NCBI RefSeq assembly: GCF_000725495.1
Contig: NZ_KL647041.1
Span: forward strand, 2,721-66,720
Source of the DNA: Streptomyces aureus
GTDB lineage: Bacteria; Actinomycetota; Actinomycetes; Streptomycetales; Streptomycetaceae
Direction of reading: 5' to 3'
Length of the DNA: 64,000 nucleotides
Below, in pieces: positions 1 to 7,840 of this stretch. A program made the position numbers and the translations under genes. Position 1 is the first letter of the stretch. Every line of letters starts with the position of its first letter. Under the pieces are notes generated by a model that saw nothing but the letters and a program-made list of their open reading frames with translations, had not been told where the DNA came from and searched no databases.

Positions 1-25
1 GTTCGGGGGCTTCGGAGGTGGTCAT
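1..25 (-). CDS. possible start of a CDS running off the left edge
   Basis: Reading leftward, an ATG at 25 is preceded by GGAG with a 6-nt spacer and opens a frame beginning MTTSEAPE that leaves the window. It would lie 52 bp downstream of the acyl-CoA synthetase gene on the same strand, so it could be the next gene of that operon. Only eight codons are visible and no family can be assigned. Confidence 0.35.
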
Positions 26-77
26 CGGGGGCTCCGGTTCGGGTGGGTGCGGGGGGGAGGTTCGGTGCGGGCTCCGG

Positions 78-2303
78 TCAGCGGCACAGCACCAGTGCGT
101 CCAGGGCGACCGCCCCCTGTCCCCTGGGCAGCACCATCAGCGGATTGATGTCCAACTCAGCTATCTCGTCACCGAGTTCGAGCGCCAGCCGCTGGACCCG
201 GATCACCACCTCGACCAGCGCGTCCACGTCCACCGGCGGACCTCCGCGCACCCCGTCCAGCAGCGCCCGCCCGCGCAGCTCGGACAGCATCGCCCGCGCC
301 TGGTCCTCACCGAACGGCGGCACCCGTACGGCCGCGTCCCGCAGCACCTCGACGAGCACCCCGCCCAGCCCGACCGTGACCGTCGGCCCGAACAGCTCGT
401 CGTGCGTGACACCCACCACCATCTCGACACCCCGCTCCACCATCTGGCAGACCAGGACCCCGTCCAGGGAGATCCCCTCGTAGCGGGCGATGTCCGTCAG
501 CTCGCGGTACGCGTCCCGCACCTGGCTCGCCGAGGTCAGCCCGATCTTGACCAGACCCAGCTCGGTCTTGTGCGCGATCTGCGCCCCGGAGGCCTTCATG
601 ACCACCGGGTAGCCGACCTGGCTCGCCGCCCGCACCGCCGCCGCCGCGCTCGTCACCAGCTGCTCGCGCGGCACCCTGATCCCGTACGCCCGCAGCAGCT
701 GCTTCGCCGCGTGCTCGCTCAGCTGCTGGCCCGGGCGCATCAGGGCCTGGGCCTTGCGGAACGAGGGCGACGGGGTGCGCGGCGCCTCGTCGAACGGCGA
801 GCGGTACGCGGCGGTGAAGCGCGCGTGGTCCAGGTGGGCGCGGACGGCGGTGATGCAGTTCGCGAACGTACGGAACGTGGCGACCCGGGACGACCCCAGC
901 AGCGTCTCCCGGTACGCCGCCTCCGTGCCCACCGGCGACCCCCACACCACGCAGACCAGCTTGTCCGTCTGCTCCGCCGCGTCCACCAGGTCCTGCGCCA
1001 GCCTGTCGCTCATCGGCGGGAACGGTCCCGTGATCGGACAGATCAGCACCCCGACCGCGGGGTCGGCGAGGATCGCGTCGATGATTTTCCGGCCGCGATG
1101 GTCGCCCACCGGGTGCCCGCCGTTGTCGACCGGGTTGGCCACGTTCAGGTAGCCGGGTATCCAGGTGTGCAGCTCCGTCTGCTTGGCCTCCGAGAGGGCC
1201 GGGAGACTGAGTCCCGCCTCGGTCGCCAGGTCCGCGAAGTGCGCTCCCGTTCCGCCGGAGATCGAATAGACCACGACCCCGTCGGCCTGCGGGGTGCGGG
1301 CCCGTGCCAGCAGGGCCGCGGTGTCCTGGAGTTCGTCGAGCCCGTCGACCCGGATCACGCCGAACTGCCGCATCGCCGCGTCCACCACGGCGTCCGCGCC
1401 CGTCAGCTTGCCGGTGTGCGAGGCCGCCGTGCGGGCGCCGGTCTCCGTGCGGCCGACCTTCACCGCGACGACGGGCACCTTGCGCCGGGCGGCGCGGTCG
1501 GCGGCGAGCAGGAAGGAGCGGCCGTCCTTGAGACCCTCGACGTAGCAGGCGATGGCGCCGACCTCGGGGCGCTCCGAGAAGTAGGAGATGAAGTCCGCGG
1601 TCTCCAGGTCGGCCTCGTTGCCGGTGGGGGCCCAGTGGGACAGGCGGACCCCGAGCTGCTGCATCGCGAACACCGGCCGGCCCTGGTGGCCGGACTGGGT
1701 GATCAGGGCGATCGCGGGGCCTTCGAGGTCCTCGCGGAAGTGCTCGAAGGCGTTGAGGTTGGTGTTGGGGCCGAGCAGGCGCAGGCCGGAGCCGGTGACG
1801 GCGGCGGCGAGTCTGGCCTGGGCGGCGGCGCCCTCGGTGCCGGTCTCGGCGAATCCGGAGGCGAACGCGACCGCGAACTTCACCTTGGCCTCGGCCAGTT
1901 GGCCGATCAGGGGGAGGGGGTCGGCGACGAGGAGTACCGCCAGGTCGACCTGGTCCGGGAGGTCTGCCACGGTGGGGAGGCAGGTCAGGCCGAAGACCGT
2001 TCGGCGGGTGGGGTGCACCGGGTGGAGGCGGGCGCCGACCCTGTCCGCCCAGGCGATCAGCTGACGGGTGATGCCTGTGTTCGGCCGGCCCTCGGTGTCC
2101 GAGGCGCCTATGACGGCCACGGACTCGGGGCGGAAGAAGCGGTCCAGGTCGGGGACTGGGGCGTACAGCGGGCGGCCGCTGACGTCGAGGTCGTCGACGT
2201 CGGCCGGGCGTCCGTGCACGACCGGGGAGGGCTGCTCGCCGCAGGCGATGACCCGGGCCCGGCGGGAGTCGGTGGTGAGGGTGCCGTGGGTTGATCCAAG
2301 CAT
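78..2303 (-). CDS. NDP-forming acyl-CoA synthetase (CoA-binding, SCS-like, ATP-grasp)
   Basis: Probably activates an organic acid to its CoA thioester with ATP and release of ADP and phosphate, as in the acetate-CoA ligase (ADP-forming) family. The 741-residue product has an N-terminal CoA-binding Rossmann domain (VAVIGASDTEGRPN), a succinyl-CoA synthetase-like middle with the phospho-His motif SHTGKLTG, and a C-terminal ATP-grasp half (GYPVVMKASG, VGLGGVLVEV). The start at 2303 is chosen because AGGAG lies upstream of it. A longer frame starting at 2348 would run through the two operators, so it is rejected. The usual GPNCLG of the family reads GPNTNLNAF here. Two CTGAC-N5-GTCAG operators just upstream place it in the CoA-catabolism regulon. 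Its substrate cannot be read from sequence. Confidence 0.9.
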   Translation of the reverse strand: MLGSTHGTLTTDSRRARVIACGEQPSPVVHGRPADVDDLDVSGRPLYAPVPDLDRFFRPESVAVIGASDTEGRPNTGITRQLIAWADRVGARLHPVHPTRRTVFGLTCLPTVADLPDQVDLAVLLVADPLPLIGQLAEAKVKFAVAFASGFAETGTEGAAAQARLAAAVTGSGLRLLGPNTNLNAFEHFREDLEGPAIALITQSGHQGRPVFAMQQLGVRLSHWAPTGNEADLETADFISYFSERPEVGAIACYVEGLKDGRSFLLAADRAARRKVPVVAVKVGRTETGARTAASHTGKLTGADAVVDAAMRQFGVIRVDGLDELQDTAALLARARTPQADGVVVYSISGGTGAHFADLATEAGLSLPALSEAKQTELHTWIPGYLNVANPVDNGGHPVGDHRGRKIIDAILADPAVGVLICPITGPFPPMSDRLAQDLVDAAEQTDKLVCVVWGSPVGTEAAYRETLLGSSRVATFRTFANCITAVRAHLDHARFTAAYRSPFDEAPRTPSPSFRKAQALMRPGQQLSEHAAKQLLRAYGIRVPREQLVTSAAAAVRAASQVGYPVVMKASGAQIAHKTELGLVKIGLTSASQVRDAYRELTDIARYEGISLDGVLVCQMVERGVEMVVGVTHDELFGPTVTVGLGGVLVEVLRDAAVRVPPFGEDQARAMLSELRGRALLDGVRGGPPVDVDALVEVVIRVQRLALELGDEIAELDINPLMVLPRGQGAVALDALVLCR

Positions 2304-2339
2304 CGGTCCGCCCGCTCCTGTGTGACAGCCAATGGATAA

Positions 2340-2354
2340 CTGACGCACTGTCAG
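2340..2354. promoter_or_regulatory. regulon operator copy 1
   Basis: CTGACGCACTGTCAG, both arms perfect. It lies 36 bp upstream of the acyl-CoA synthetase start and pairs with the next copy (24-bp centre spacing, just over two helical turns). Confidence 0.8.
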
Positions 2355-2363
2355 ATTACTTAA

Positions 2364-2378
2364 CTGACGCCGTGTCAG
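2364..2378. promoter_or_regulatory. regulon operator copy 2
   Basis: CTGACGCCGTGTCAG, both arms perfect. Second site of the pair in front of the acyl-CoA synthetase gene. Confidence 0.8.
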
Positions 2379-2582
2379 GAACCGTTGTGCAGGGGTGGGC
2401 TTGTGTTAGGTACCCGGTACGGGGTGTGACGTACCGCGTTCCGGTCCGGTGGTGGGTCGGGGCCGTGCCGGTGCATCAGCCCGTCGCCGTTGGACGTAGT
2501 GGTGGACGTTAGTGGCGACGGGCATCGATGTACCGGCACGGCCCCTCGCGCCGGATCCCGGGTGCCGGTGGATCGTGGCTGA

Positions 2583-2744
2583 GTTTCAGCCCTTCGCGCG
2601 CTTGAGGAGCAGGGTCCGGGCGGAGCCCCAGGGGTGGCCATCCCTCCGGCCCGCTCTCGGGCGCGGGGCCAATTCCAGCCCCGGCCGACGAAAATTCAGC
2701 CCCTCCGGCGTTTGAGGAGCGGGGTCTGGGGCGGAGCCCCAGGG
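2583..2744. repeat. two copies of a Streptomyces-type intergenic repeat
   Basis: Copies at about 2583-2634 and 2693-2744 share the skeleton TTCAGCCC...TTGAGGAGC..GGTC...GGCGGAGCCCCAGGG. The second copy carries the CTCCGGCGTTTGAGGAGC form. Elements of this kind are scattered between genes in many Streptomyces chromosomes. I know this from general experience and have not searched. Confidence 0.55.
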
Positions 2745-2862
2745 ACGGGAAGGGTAGGGGCGGAGGGGGCGAAAAACCGCTTGGGGCTACGGGGTCGTGC
2801 CGGGTGCCTGTGGGGGCCGTGGGTGCAGCGCTGGGTGCCGGTGGGGCGGGGCGGCGAGTGTG

Positions 2863-2897
2863 GTGCCGGGTGCCGGGTGCCGGGTGCCGGGTGCCGG
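2863..2897. repeat. 7-bp tandem repeat (GTGCCGG)x5
   Basis: Five perfect head-to-tail GTGCCGG units just downstream of the flavin monooxygenase stop codon. Confidence 0.9.
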
Positions 2898-2916
2898 GGT
2901 CCGGGGCCGCGTTGCC

Positions 2917-4113
2917 TCAGCGGGGGGTGGGGCTGGGCGTGTGGTGGGAGATGGTCTTGGCGATCTTTTCTGCGTCGAGGGCCAGTTCGCGGAACATGCC
3001 GCTGATCGGGTTGGTGAACCCGGTGAAGTACAGGCCCGGTGCATTGCGAGGGCTCCGCCCGCCGTGGACGACCGGACGCCCCCGCCCGTCGAGCACGTCG
3101 AGGTGCCCGACCATGCCCTCGAGGGCCCGCGAGTACCCCGTCGCCGCGATGACCACGTCCGGATCGATCCGGCTCCCGTCGGCGAGGACGGCCTTGTCGT
3201 CCTCGAACCCCTCCACCGCCGCCACGACCTCGACCTTCCCCTTGCGCACGGCGTCGATGATGCCGACGTCCTGGACGGGGATGGCCCCCTCGTTGACGCG
3301 GGAGTAGAGCCCGGTGGACGGGCGGGGCAGCCCCTGCGCCGACAGATCGGGCACGCTCAGCTTCGCCATCGGACCCGCCAGCGCGTCCACGAGGCGCACC
3401 GGCAGTCTTCGTACGGCGATTCCCGTGAACTGCGCGGCCCAGCCCGCCGTCGAGCGGCGCACGATGTGCGGCGCGGTGCGCACGGACAGCCGTACGCGCG
3501 AGGCGCCGCCCTCGACCAGGTCCACGGCGATCTCGGCGCCGGTGTTGCCGACGCCGACGACGAGGACGTCGCGGCCGGCGTAGGGGGCCGGGTTGCGGTA
3601 CTCCCCGGCGTGCAGCAGCGTGCCGGTGTAGCCGTCGCGCCCGGACCAGTCGGGAATGCGCGGGGTGTGGTTGAAGCCGGTCGCGACGACCACCGCGCTG
3701 CCGGTCAGCTCCCGTCCGCCCGTGGCGTGCAGCAGCCAGCCGTCGCCGCCCGGCGCGGGCTCGATGCGGGAGACCTCCACGCCGGTGACGATCTCCAGAC
3801 CGTGGTGCTCGGCGTACTTCTCCAGGTAGCGCACCACGTTGTCGCGTGCCACCCAGCGGCCGAACGAGCGCGGCATCGACAGCCCCGGCAGCGCGGACAG
3901 CCGCCGGGTGGTGTGCAGGTGCAGCCGGTCGTAGTGGTTGCGCCAGGAGGCGCCGACCTGGTCCGACTTCTCCAGCACGACGGCTCGTACGCCCCGGGCG
4001 CGCAGCGCGTACGCCGCCGCGAGCCCTCCGGGGCCGCCTCCGATCACGTACACGGGGCGGTCCTCGTGCGAGGGCACCGTGCGGGAGGTCGTGGAAGCAG
4101 TCGTGTCGGCCAT
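2917..4113 (-). CDS. flavin-containing monooxygenase-like FAD/NADPH oxidoreductase
   Basis: A 398-residue class B flavoprotein related to FMO, YUCCA and Baeyer-Villiger enzymes, which use NADPH and O2 to oxygenate small lipophilic substrates. The FAD dinucleotide-binding motif GGGPGG is near residue 25, an H-containing linker (LLHAGEYRN) is near 165, and the NADPH motif GVGNTG is near 188. A C-terminal ATGYSR/GFTNPISG segment is typical of FMO-like proteins. Length is normal for the short FMO class. It is monocistronic. No regulon operator lies in front, although its promoter region faces the operator of the DoxX gene. Substrate unknown. Confidence 0.85.
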   Translation of the reverse strand: MADTTASTTSRTVPSHEDRPVYVIGGGPGGLAAAYALRARGVRAVVLEKSDQVGASWRNHYDRLHLHTTRRLSALPGLSMPRSFGRWVARDNVVRYLEKYAEHHGLEIVTGVEVSRIEPAPGGDGWLLHATGGRELTGSAVVVATGFNHTPRIPDWSGRDGYTGTLLHAGEYRNPAPYAGRDVLVVGVGNTGAEIAVDLVEGGASRVRLSVRTAPHIVRRSTAGWAAQFTGIAVRRLPVRLVDALAGPMAKLSVPDLSAQGLPRPSTGLYSRVNEGAIPVQDVGIIDAVRKGKVEVVAAVEGFEDDKAVLADGSRIDPDVVIAATGYSRALEGMVGHLDVLDGRGRPVVHGGRSPRNAPGLYFTGFTNPISGMFRELALDAEKIAKTISHHTPSPTPR

Positions 4114-4395
4114 AGCGCGAGCGTAATCACGACTTTGCTTGATAGGTCTCGGTCAAGAGGGGAATCGGTTGCGAACTGGTCACGACTGTGGGAGGGGTGG
4201 GTGGGCCCGGTGGCGTAGGTCACTTCGGTGTGGTGGGGATGTGCGGGAAGGGCGTTGTCGCCGCAGGTGGGCGCCGGGGTGTACGCCTTTTGCGGGAGCG
4301 TGGGGGGTGGGTCCGTGCGCCCCGGGGGAGAGAGGGCGTTCTGATTTCGGGCGGGTGTCGCCCGGCTCTTGCGCGGGCGTCGCTCGGAGTCGAAA
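4114..4395. other. divergent promoter region of monooxygenase and DoxX genes
   Basis: With the operator and leader it makes a 325-bp gene-free stretch. A small inverted repeat CTTGA (4138-4142)/TCAAG (4153-4157) lies about 25 bp in front of the monooxygenase start. On the minus strand it contains a -35-like TTGACC. No other supported feature. Confidence 0.45.
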
Positions 4396-4410
4396 CTGAC
4401 GTTCCGTCAG
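4396..4410. promoter_or_regulatory. regulon operator copy 3
   Basis: CTGACGTTCCGTCAG, both arms perfect. It is 28 bp upstream of the DoxX-like gene start. Confidence 0.8.
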
Positions 4411-4438
4411 ATACGGCTCCTCTGCGGGAGGTTCGCCC

Positions 4439-4891
4439 ATGGACACGATCTGGCTCGGCGGGGCGGAATGGCTGGCCGTGCTCCGCGTCGGGCTCGGGCT
4501 GTGGTGGCTCGAGAGCTGGCGGCACAAGGACAGGAAGGGCTGGTTCGAGCGCGGGACCGGAATCGCCTGGGCGGCCGACGTCGCCGCCAAGCACCGGTGG
4601 AGCGCCGTGCGCTCCGGCTTCGAGACGGTCGTCGCCCCACGGCCCAAGGTGATGGCCTACGTCGTCGTGTACGCGGAGCTGGCACTCGGCCTCGGGCTCG
4701 TGGCCGGGCTGCTGACCCCCGTCGCCCTGGTCGCGGGCCTGCTCCTCAACGTCCTGTACTTCACCCTCATGATCCACGACTGGGCGGAGCAGGGGCAGAA
4801 CGCGATGATGGCGCTGATCTCGGCCGTCGCCCTGTTCGCGATGTCCTGGCAGACCTGGTCCCTGGACGACGCCCTCGGGCTCTTCCGATGA
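4439..4891 (+). CDS. DoxX-like small integral membrane protein
   Basis: A 150-residue protein with about four predicted transmembrane segments, including LALGLGLVAGLLTPVALVAG, in the DoxX/DoxD-like superfamily. Members are membrane subunits associated with quinone or thiol redox chemistry, but the role of this one is unknown. GGGAG precedes the ATG. The stop overlaps the next start (ATGA at 4888-4891), so it is translationally coupled to the Zn-ribbon OB-fold protein. The operator in front places the pair in the CoA-catabolism regulon. It may supply electrons to, or anchor, a catabolic enzyme; that is inference. Confidence 0.8.
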   Translation: MDTIWLGGAEWLAVLRVGLGLWWLESWRHKDRKGWFERGTGIAWAADVAAKHRWSAVRSGFETVVAPRPKVMAYVVVYAELALGLGLVAGLLTPVALVAGLLLNVLYFTLMIHDWAEQGQNAMMALISAVALFAMSWQTWSLDDALGLFR

Positions 4892-5292
4892 GCGGCGGGT
4901 ACGGCGAACCCGAGCCGGACGCCTTCACCCGGCCCTACTGGGACGCCGCCGCCGAGGGACGGCTGCTGATCCGGCACTGCGCCGCCTGCGACCGCGTCCA
5001 CCACTACCCCCGGGAGTTCTGCCCGTACTGCTGGAGCGAGGACGTGAGCTGGCGGGGCGCGAGCGGACGCGCCACCCTCCACACCTGGTCGGTCGTCCAC
5101 CGCAACGACCTGCCGCCGTTCGGCGAGCGCGTCCCGTACGCCGCCGCCGTCGTCGACCTCGCGGAGGGGCCCCGGATGATGACCGAGGTCATCGGCTGCG
5201 AGGAGGCGGACCTGCGGATCGGGATGGAGCTGGATGTGGCCTTCCGGGCGGGGATCCCCGTCTTTCGGCCCGTGACGGGCGCCGGTGGCTGA
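4888..5292 (+). CDS. Zn-ribbon OB-fold protein (DUF35)
   Basis: A 134-residue protein with an N-terminal rubredoxin-like Zn ribbon (CAAC near residue 31 and CPYC near 45) followed by an OB fold. DUF35 proteins partner thiolase-fold Ltp proteins or acyl-CoA hydratases. In mycobacterial cholesterol degradation the DUF35 domain of ChsH2 binds and activates the Ltp2 aldolase. The gene overlaps the DoxX stop. Its likely thiolase partner is the Ltp-like protein at 7841-9034, which has its own operator. A second DUF35 gene at 16947 sits directly beside the other Ltp gene. Partnering is inferred, not shown. Confidence 0.85.
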   Translation: MSGGYGEPEPDAFTRPYWDAAAEGRLLIRHCAACDRVHHYPREFCPYCWSEDVSWRGASGRATLHTWSVVHRNDLPPFGERVPYAAAVVDLAEGPRMMTEVIGCEEADLRIGMELDVAFRAGIPVFRPVTGAGG

Positions 5293-5308
5293 CCGGCTGC
5301 GACACCCT

Positions 5309-5914
5309 TCAGGTCGAGGGCGTCGGGTCCGGGTCCGTCGCCAGCCGGCCGTGCAGGTGCACGTCGCGGAACGCGTCATGGCGGCCGGCCTCGAACATCG
5401 CGCCGCGCAGCGTTCCCTCCTGCCGGAACCCGCAGTGCTCGGCGACCCGGCACGACACGTCGTGGCCCACGGCGTGGCCGAGTTCGAGGCGGTTCAGGGC
5501 CAGCTCCGTGAAACCGAACCGGGCGACGAGGCCGAGCGCCCGGGTGGCGACCCGGCGGCCCCGGGAGTCCGGAAGCACCCAGTAGCCGACACGGGCGCAG
5601 CTCATGACGTGGTCGATCTCGTTGACACCGATGTGGCCCAGCGTCTCGCCGGACCCGGCGTCGGTGACGCAGAAGGAGAACCCGGTGCCGCTCGTCGCCG
5701 CCGCGACGCGGGTCCGCAGCGCCTCACGGGCGGAGTCGATGTCCCGGACGAACCTGAGCGGGGTGTTCCAGCGCTGGAACTCGGGATCGGCCAGCCCGCG
5801 CAGATACGCCGACACGTCGGCGTCGGACTCCGGGTCCCAGGGGCGCAGCCGCAGCCCGAGGCCGGTCAGCTCGGGTTCGGGCTGGACGGAGAACTGCAGA
5901 CGGACGTCGGCCAT
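5309..5914 (-). CDS. GNAT family N-acetyltransferase (RimJ/RimL-like)
   Basis: A 201-residue RimJ/RimL-type acetyltransferase (Acetyltransf_3). It shows the beta-strand/acetyl-CoA region GHIGVNEIDHVMSCARVGYWV, a pyrophosphate-binding loop variant SRGRRVATRAL, and the ending HCGFRQEGTLRGAMF. These enzymes acetylate protein N-termini or small amines. The ATG at 5914 is preferred over an in-frame TTG at 5926, which has no usable ribosome-binding site. It is convergent with the DUF35 gene, with only 16 bp between stops. No link to the regulon is evident. Confidence 0.8.
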   Translation of the reverse strand: MADVRLQFSVQPEPELTGLGLRLRPWDPESDADVSAYLRGLADPEFQRWNTPLRFVRDIDSAREALRTRVAAATSGTGFSFCVTDAGSGETLGHIGVNEIDHVMSCARVGYWVLPDSRGRRVATRALGLVARFGFTELALNRLELGHAVGHDVSCRVAEHCGFRQEGTLRGAMFEAGRHDAFRDVHLHGRLATDPDPTPST

Positions 5915-6049
5915 CCAGTCATTCAAGCCCCTTCGGGCCCACCGGTCACTCCCTGGGCGTTCGACGCCGGCGGAAACCCTCCTCGGTGCCGCTCCGGAGC
6001 ACGCCGAAAACCGGAGGCGGGGCGGCCCGGCCGCGCGGGATCATCCGGC

Positions 6050-6928
6050 ATGGACACCTCCGTGACGTACGACTGGCGGCTCACCCACGACCTCGACGCG
6101 TTCCTCGCGCTGGCCGGGGACTTCCTCCGCTCGCGGCCCGCGCAGCACACCGTCGCGCTGACCGTGACGGAAGGACTCCGTAGAGGCGGCATGGACCGGT
6201 ACGGGAAGGACACGCCGGTCTTCGGAGCCCTGGAGCACTCCGGGGAGGTCCGCGCGGCCTTCTTCCGCACGCCCCCGTACCCGCTGAACGTCACCCCGCT
6301 GGACGAGCCCGGCGTCCAGGCGCTCACCGCGCTGCTCGCGGACGCCGGGACCGAGGTGTCCGGGGTCGCGGCCGACACCGCGACCGCCGATGCCTTCGCC
6401 GAGGCCTGGGGACGGCGCACCGGGGCGACGCCCGCGCTGCTCCGGAGCGATCGGCTGTACCGGCTCGGCGAGCTGTCGGTGCCCGAGCCCGCACCGCCCG
6501 GCCGCCCCCGGGTCGCGGACGCGGGCGACCGGGACCTGCTCGGCCGCTGGTACACGGAGTTCGCCGAGGCCATCGGGGAGGGCGGACACGGCGACCCCGG
6601 CGTCTGGGCCGACGACCGGATCTCCTACGGCGGCATCACCCTGTGGGAGATCCCCGACGGCACCCCCGTCGCCATGGCGGGCCTGACCCGGCCGGTCGCC
6701 GGGCAGCTCCGGGTCGGCCCCGTCTACACCCCCGCGCACCTGCGCGGCCGGGGATACGCCGGCGCCGTCACTGCGGAGGTGACCCGTGCCGCCCTCGCCA
6801 CGGACGTCCGTGAGGTCCTGCTGTTCACCGACCTCTCCAACCCGACCAGCAACGGCCTGTACCGGCGCATCGGCTACCGGCCCGTCTCCGACTTCGCGGT
6901 GTACGGCTTCACGCACGGGGCGGCGTAG
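6050..6928 (+). CDS. GNAT family N-acetyltransferase
   Basis: A 292-residue protein whose C-terminal half is a GNAT domain. The acetyl-CoA pyrophosphate loop is VYTPAHLRGRGYAGAV near residue 225, followed by LFTDLSNPTSNGLYRRIGYRPV. The N-terminal half is a divergent GNAT-like module, as in many actinobacterial predicted acetyltransferases. A much longer upstream frame exists but is antisense to the preceding gene, so the ATG at 6050 is used. Substrate unknown. Confidence 0.8.
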   Translation: MDTSVTYDWRLTHDLDAFLALAGDFLRSRPAQHTVALTVTEGLRRGGMDRYGKDTPVFGALEHSGEVRAAFFRTPPYPLNVTPLDEPGVQALTALLADAGTEVSGVAADTATADAFAEAWGRRTGATPALLRSDRLYRLGELSVPEPAPPGRPRVADAGDRDLLGRWYTEFAEAIGEGGHGDPGVWADDRISYGGITLWEIPDGTPVAMAGLTRPVAGQLRVGPVYTPAHLRGRGYAGAVTAEVTRAALATDVREVLLFTDLSNPTSNGLYRRIGYRPVSDFAVYGFTHGAA

Positions 6929-6980
6929 GAGCGCGGGTCCCGCGGGTGGGCGGGGGCGGTTCCGGGGAGCGGGCCGGGTC

Positions 6981-7637
6981 TCAGGGCCACAGCAGCTCGG
7001 TCGTCCAGCCCGTCTCCGCGCGGCGGTAGACGAGACGGGTGTGGCGGCGGCGGGCGTCGCCCTGGAAGAACTCGACCTCGTCCGGACGCAGGCGGTAGAG
7101 GGTCCAGGTGGGGGCGGGGGCGTCCGGGGTGTCCCCGGCCCGCTCCCAGGCCGCGTCCGAGGCCCGGTCCAGCGCGTCCCGCGAGGCCAGGGCCTCGCTC
7201 TGCCGGCCCACCAGGGCGGCGGCCAGCGCCCCGGTGGAGCGGGCGTGCAGATCCGCCTGGCTCTCCTCGGGCGACGCGGCCGCGACCGGGCCGCGGACCC
7301 GGATCTGGCGCCCCTGCGCGGGCCAGTAGAAGCCGAGGGCCGCGTACGGCCGCTCGGTGAGCTGGCGTCCCTTGCGGCTCGTCACGTGCGAGGCGAACGC
7401 CCAGCCGGCGTCGTCCGCGCCGTGCAGCATCACGGTCCGCACGTCGGGCAGGCCGTCCTCGCCGGCCGTCGCGAGCGACATCGTGTGCGGCTCGGGCTGC
7501 CCGGCCGCCGCGGCCTCCGCGAACCACCGGGTGAACAGGGTCAGCGGGTCCGCCGGGGCGTCCTCCGGCGTGAAGCCGGGCAGCTCCGTGTCCCACACCC
7601 GCAGCGATCTCAGCAGTTCATGAAGATCCGGTTCCAT
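6981..7637 (-). CDS. pdxH: pyridoxine/pyridoxamine 5'-phosphate oxidase family protein
   Basis: A 218-residue flavoprotein of the PdxH family, which oxidises pyridoxamine or pyridoxine phosphate to pyridoxal phosphate using FMN and O2. Visible family marks are the FMN-binding PDVRTVMLHG and SRKGRQL segments, and the C-terminal RLRPDEVEFFQGD...RRHTRLVYRR block ending LLWP. The usual VLLK at the first motif reads VMLH, so it may be a PdxH-like oxidase with another substrate. A GATACT hexamer with a 6-nt spacer precedes the ATG, without a clear Shine-Dalgarno, suggesting a leaderless transcript. An 8-bp inverted repeat covers that promoter. Confidence 0.8.
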   Translation of the reverse strand: MEPDLHELLRSLRVWDTELPGFTPEDAPADPLTLFTRWFAEAAAAGQPEPHTMSLATAGEDGLPDVRTVMLHGADDAGWAFASHVTSRKGRQLTERPYAALGFYWPAQGRQIRVRGPVAAASPEESQADLHARSTGALAAALVGRQSEALASRDALDRASDAAWERAGDTPDAPAPTWTLYRLRPDEVEFFQGDARRRHTRLVYRRAETGWTTELLWP

Positions 7638-7642
7638 GCTCC

Positions 7643-7669
7643 GAGTATCGTCCTCGGCTTCCGATACTC
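7643..7669. promoter_or_regulatory. inverted repeat at the pdxH-like promoter
   Basis: GAGTATCG (7643-7650) and CGATACTC (7662-7669) are perfect 8-bp arms separated by 11 bp. The left arm overlaps the candidate -10 (GATACT on the minus strand). It could be an operator or a 5' hairpin. Confidence 0.5.
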
Positions 7670-7840
7670 CCCCGCTCCCCCTCCGGTTCTCACCGGCTTC
7701 CCCTCCGGTCCTCACCGGCTCCCCCGGGGATCGGGGAACGCGCGGGACCGGGCGGTGGCGCGCGCGGTGGTTCGCGGGGTCCGGGTGGCCGGGGGCGGGC
7801 GCCCGGTCGTCCGGCGGGCCGGCTCGGATCGGCCCGGGCC

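Larger units (their letters stand above)
2379..2916. other. intergenic, repeats only
   Basis: No supported gene. It lies between the synthetase promoter and the 3' end of the flavin monooxygenase gene. It holds two copies of a GC-rich intergenic element and a short 7-bp tandem array, listed separately. Confidence 0.6.

Noticed and set aside
18..2294. Plus-strand frame of 758 codons opposite the acyl-CoA synthetase
   Set aside because: Shadow frame; minus strand has intact CoA-binding and ATP-grasp motifs.
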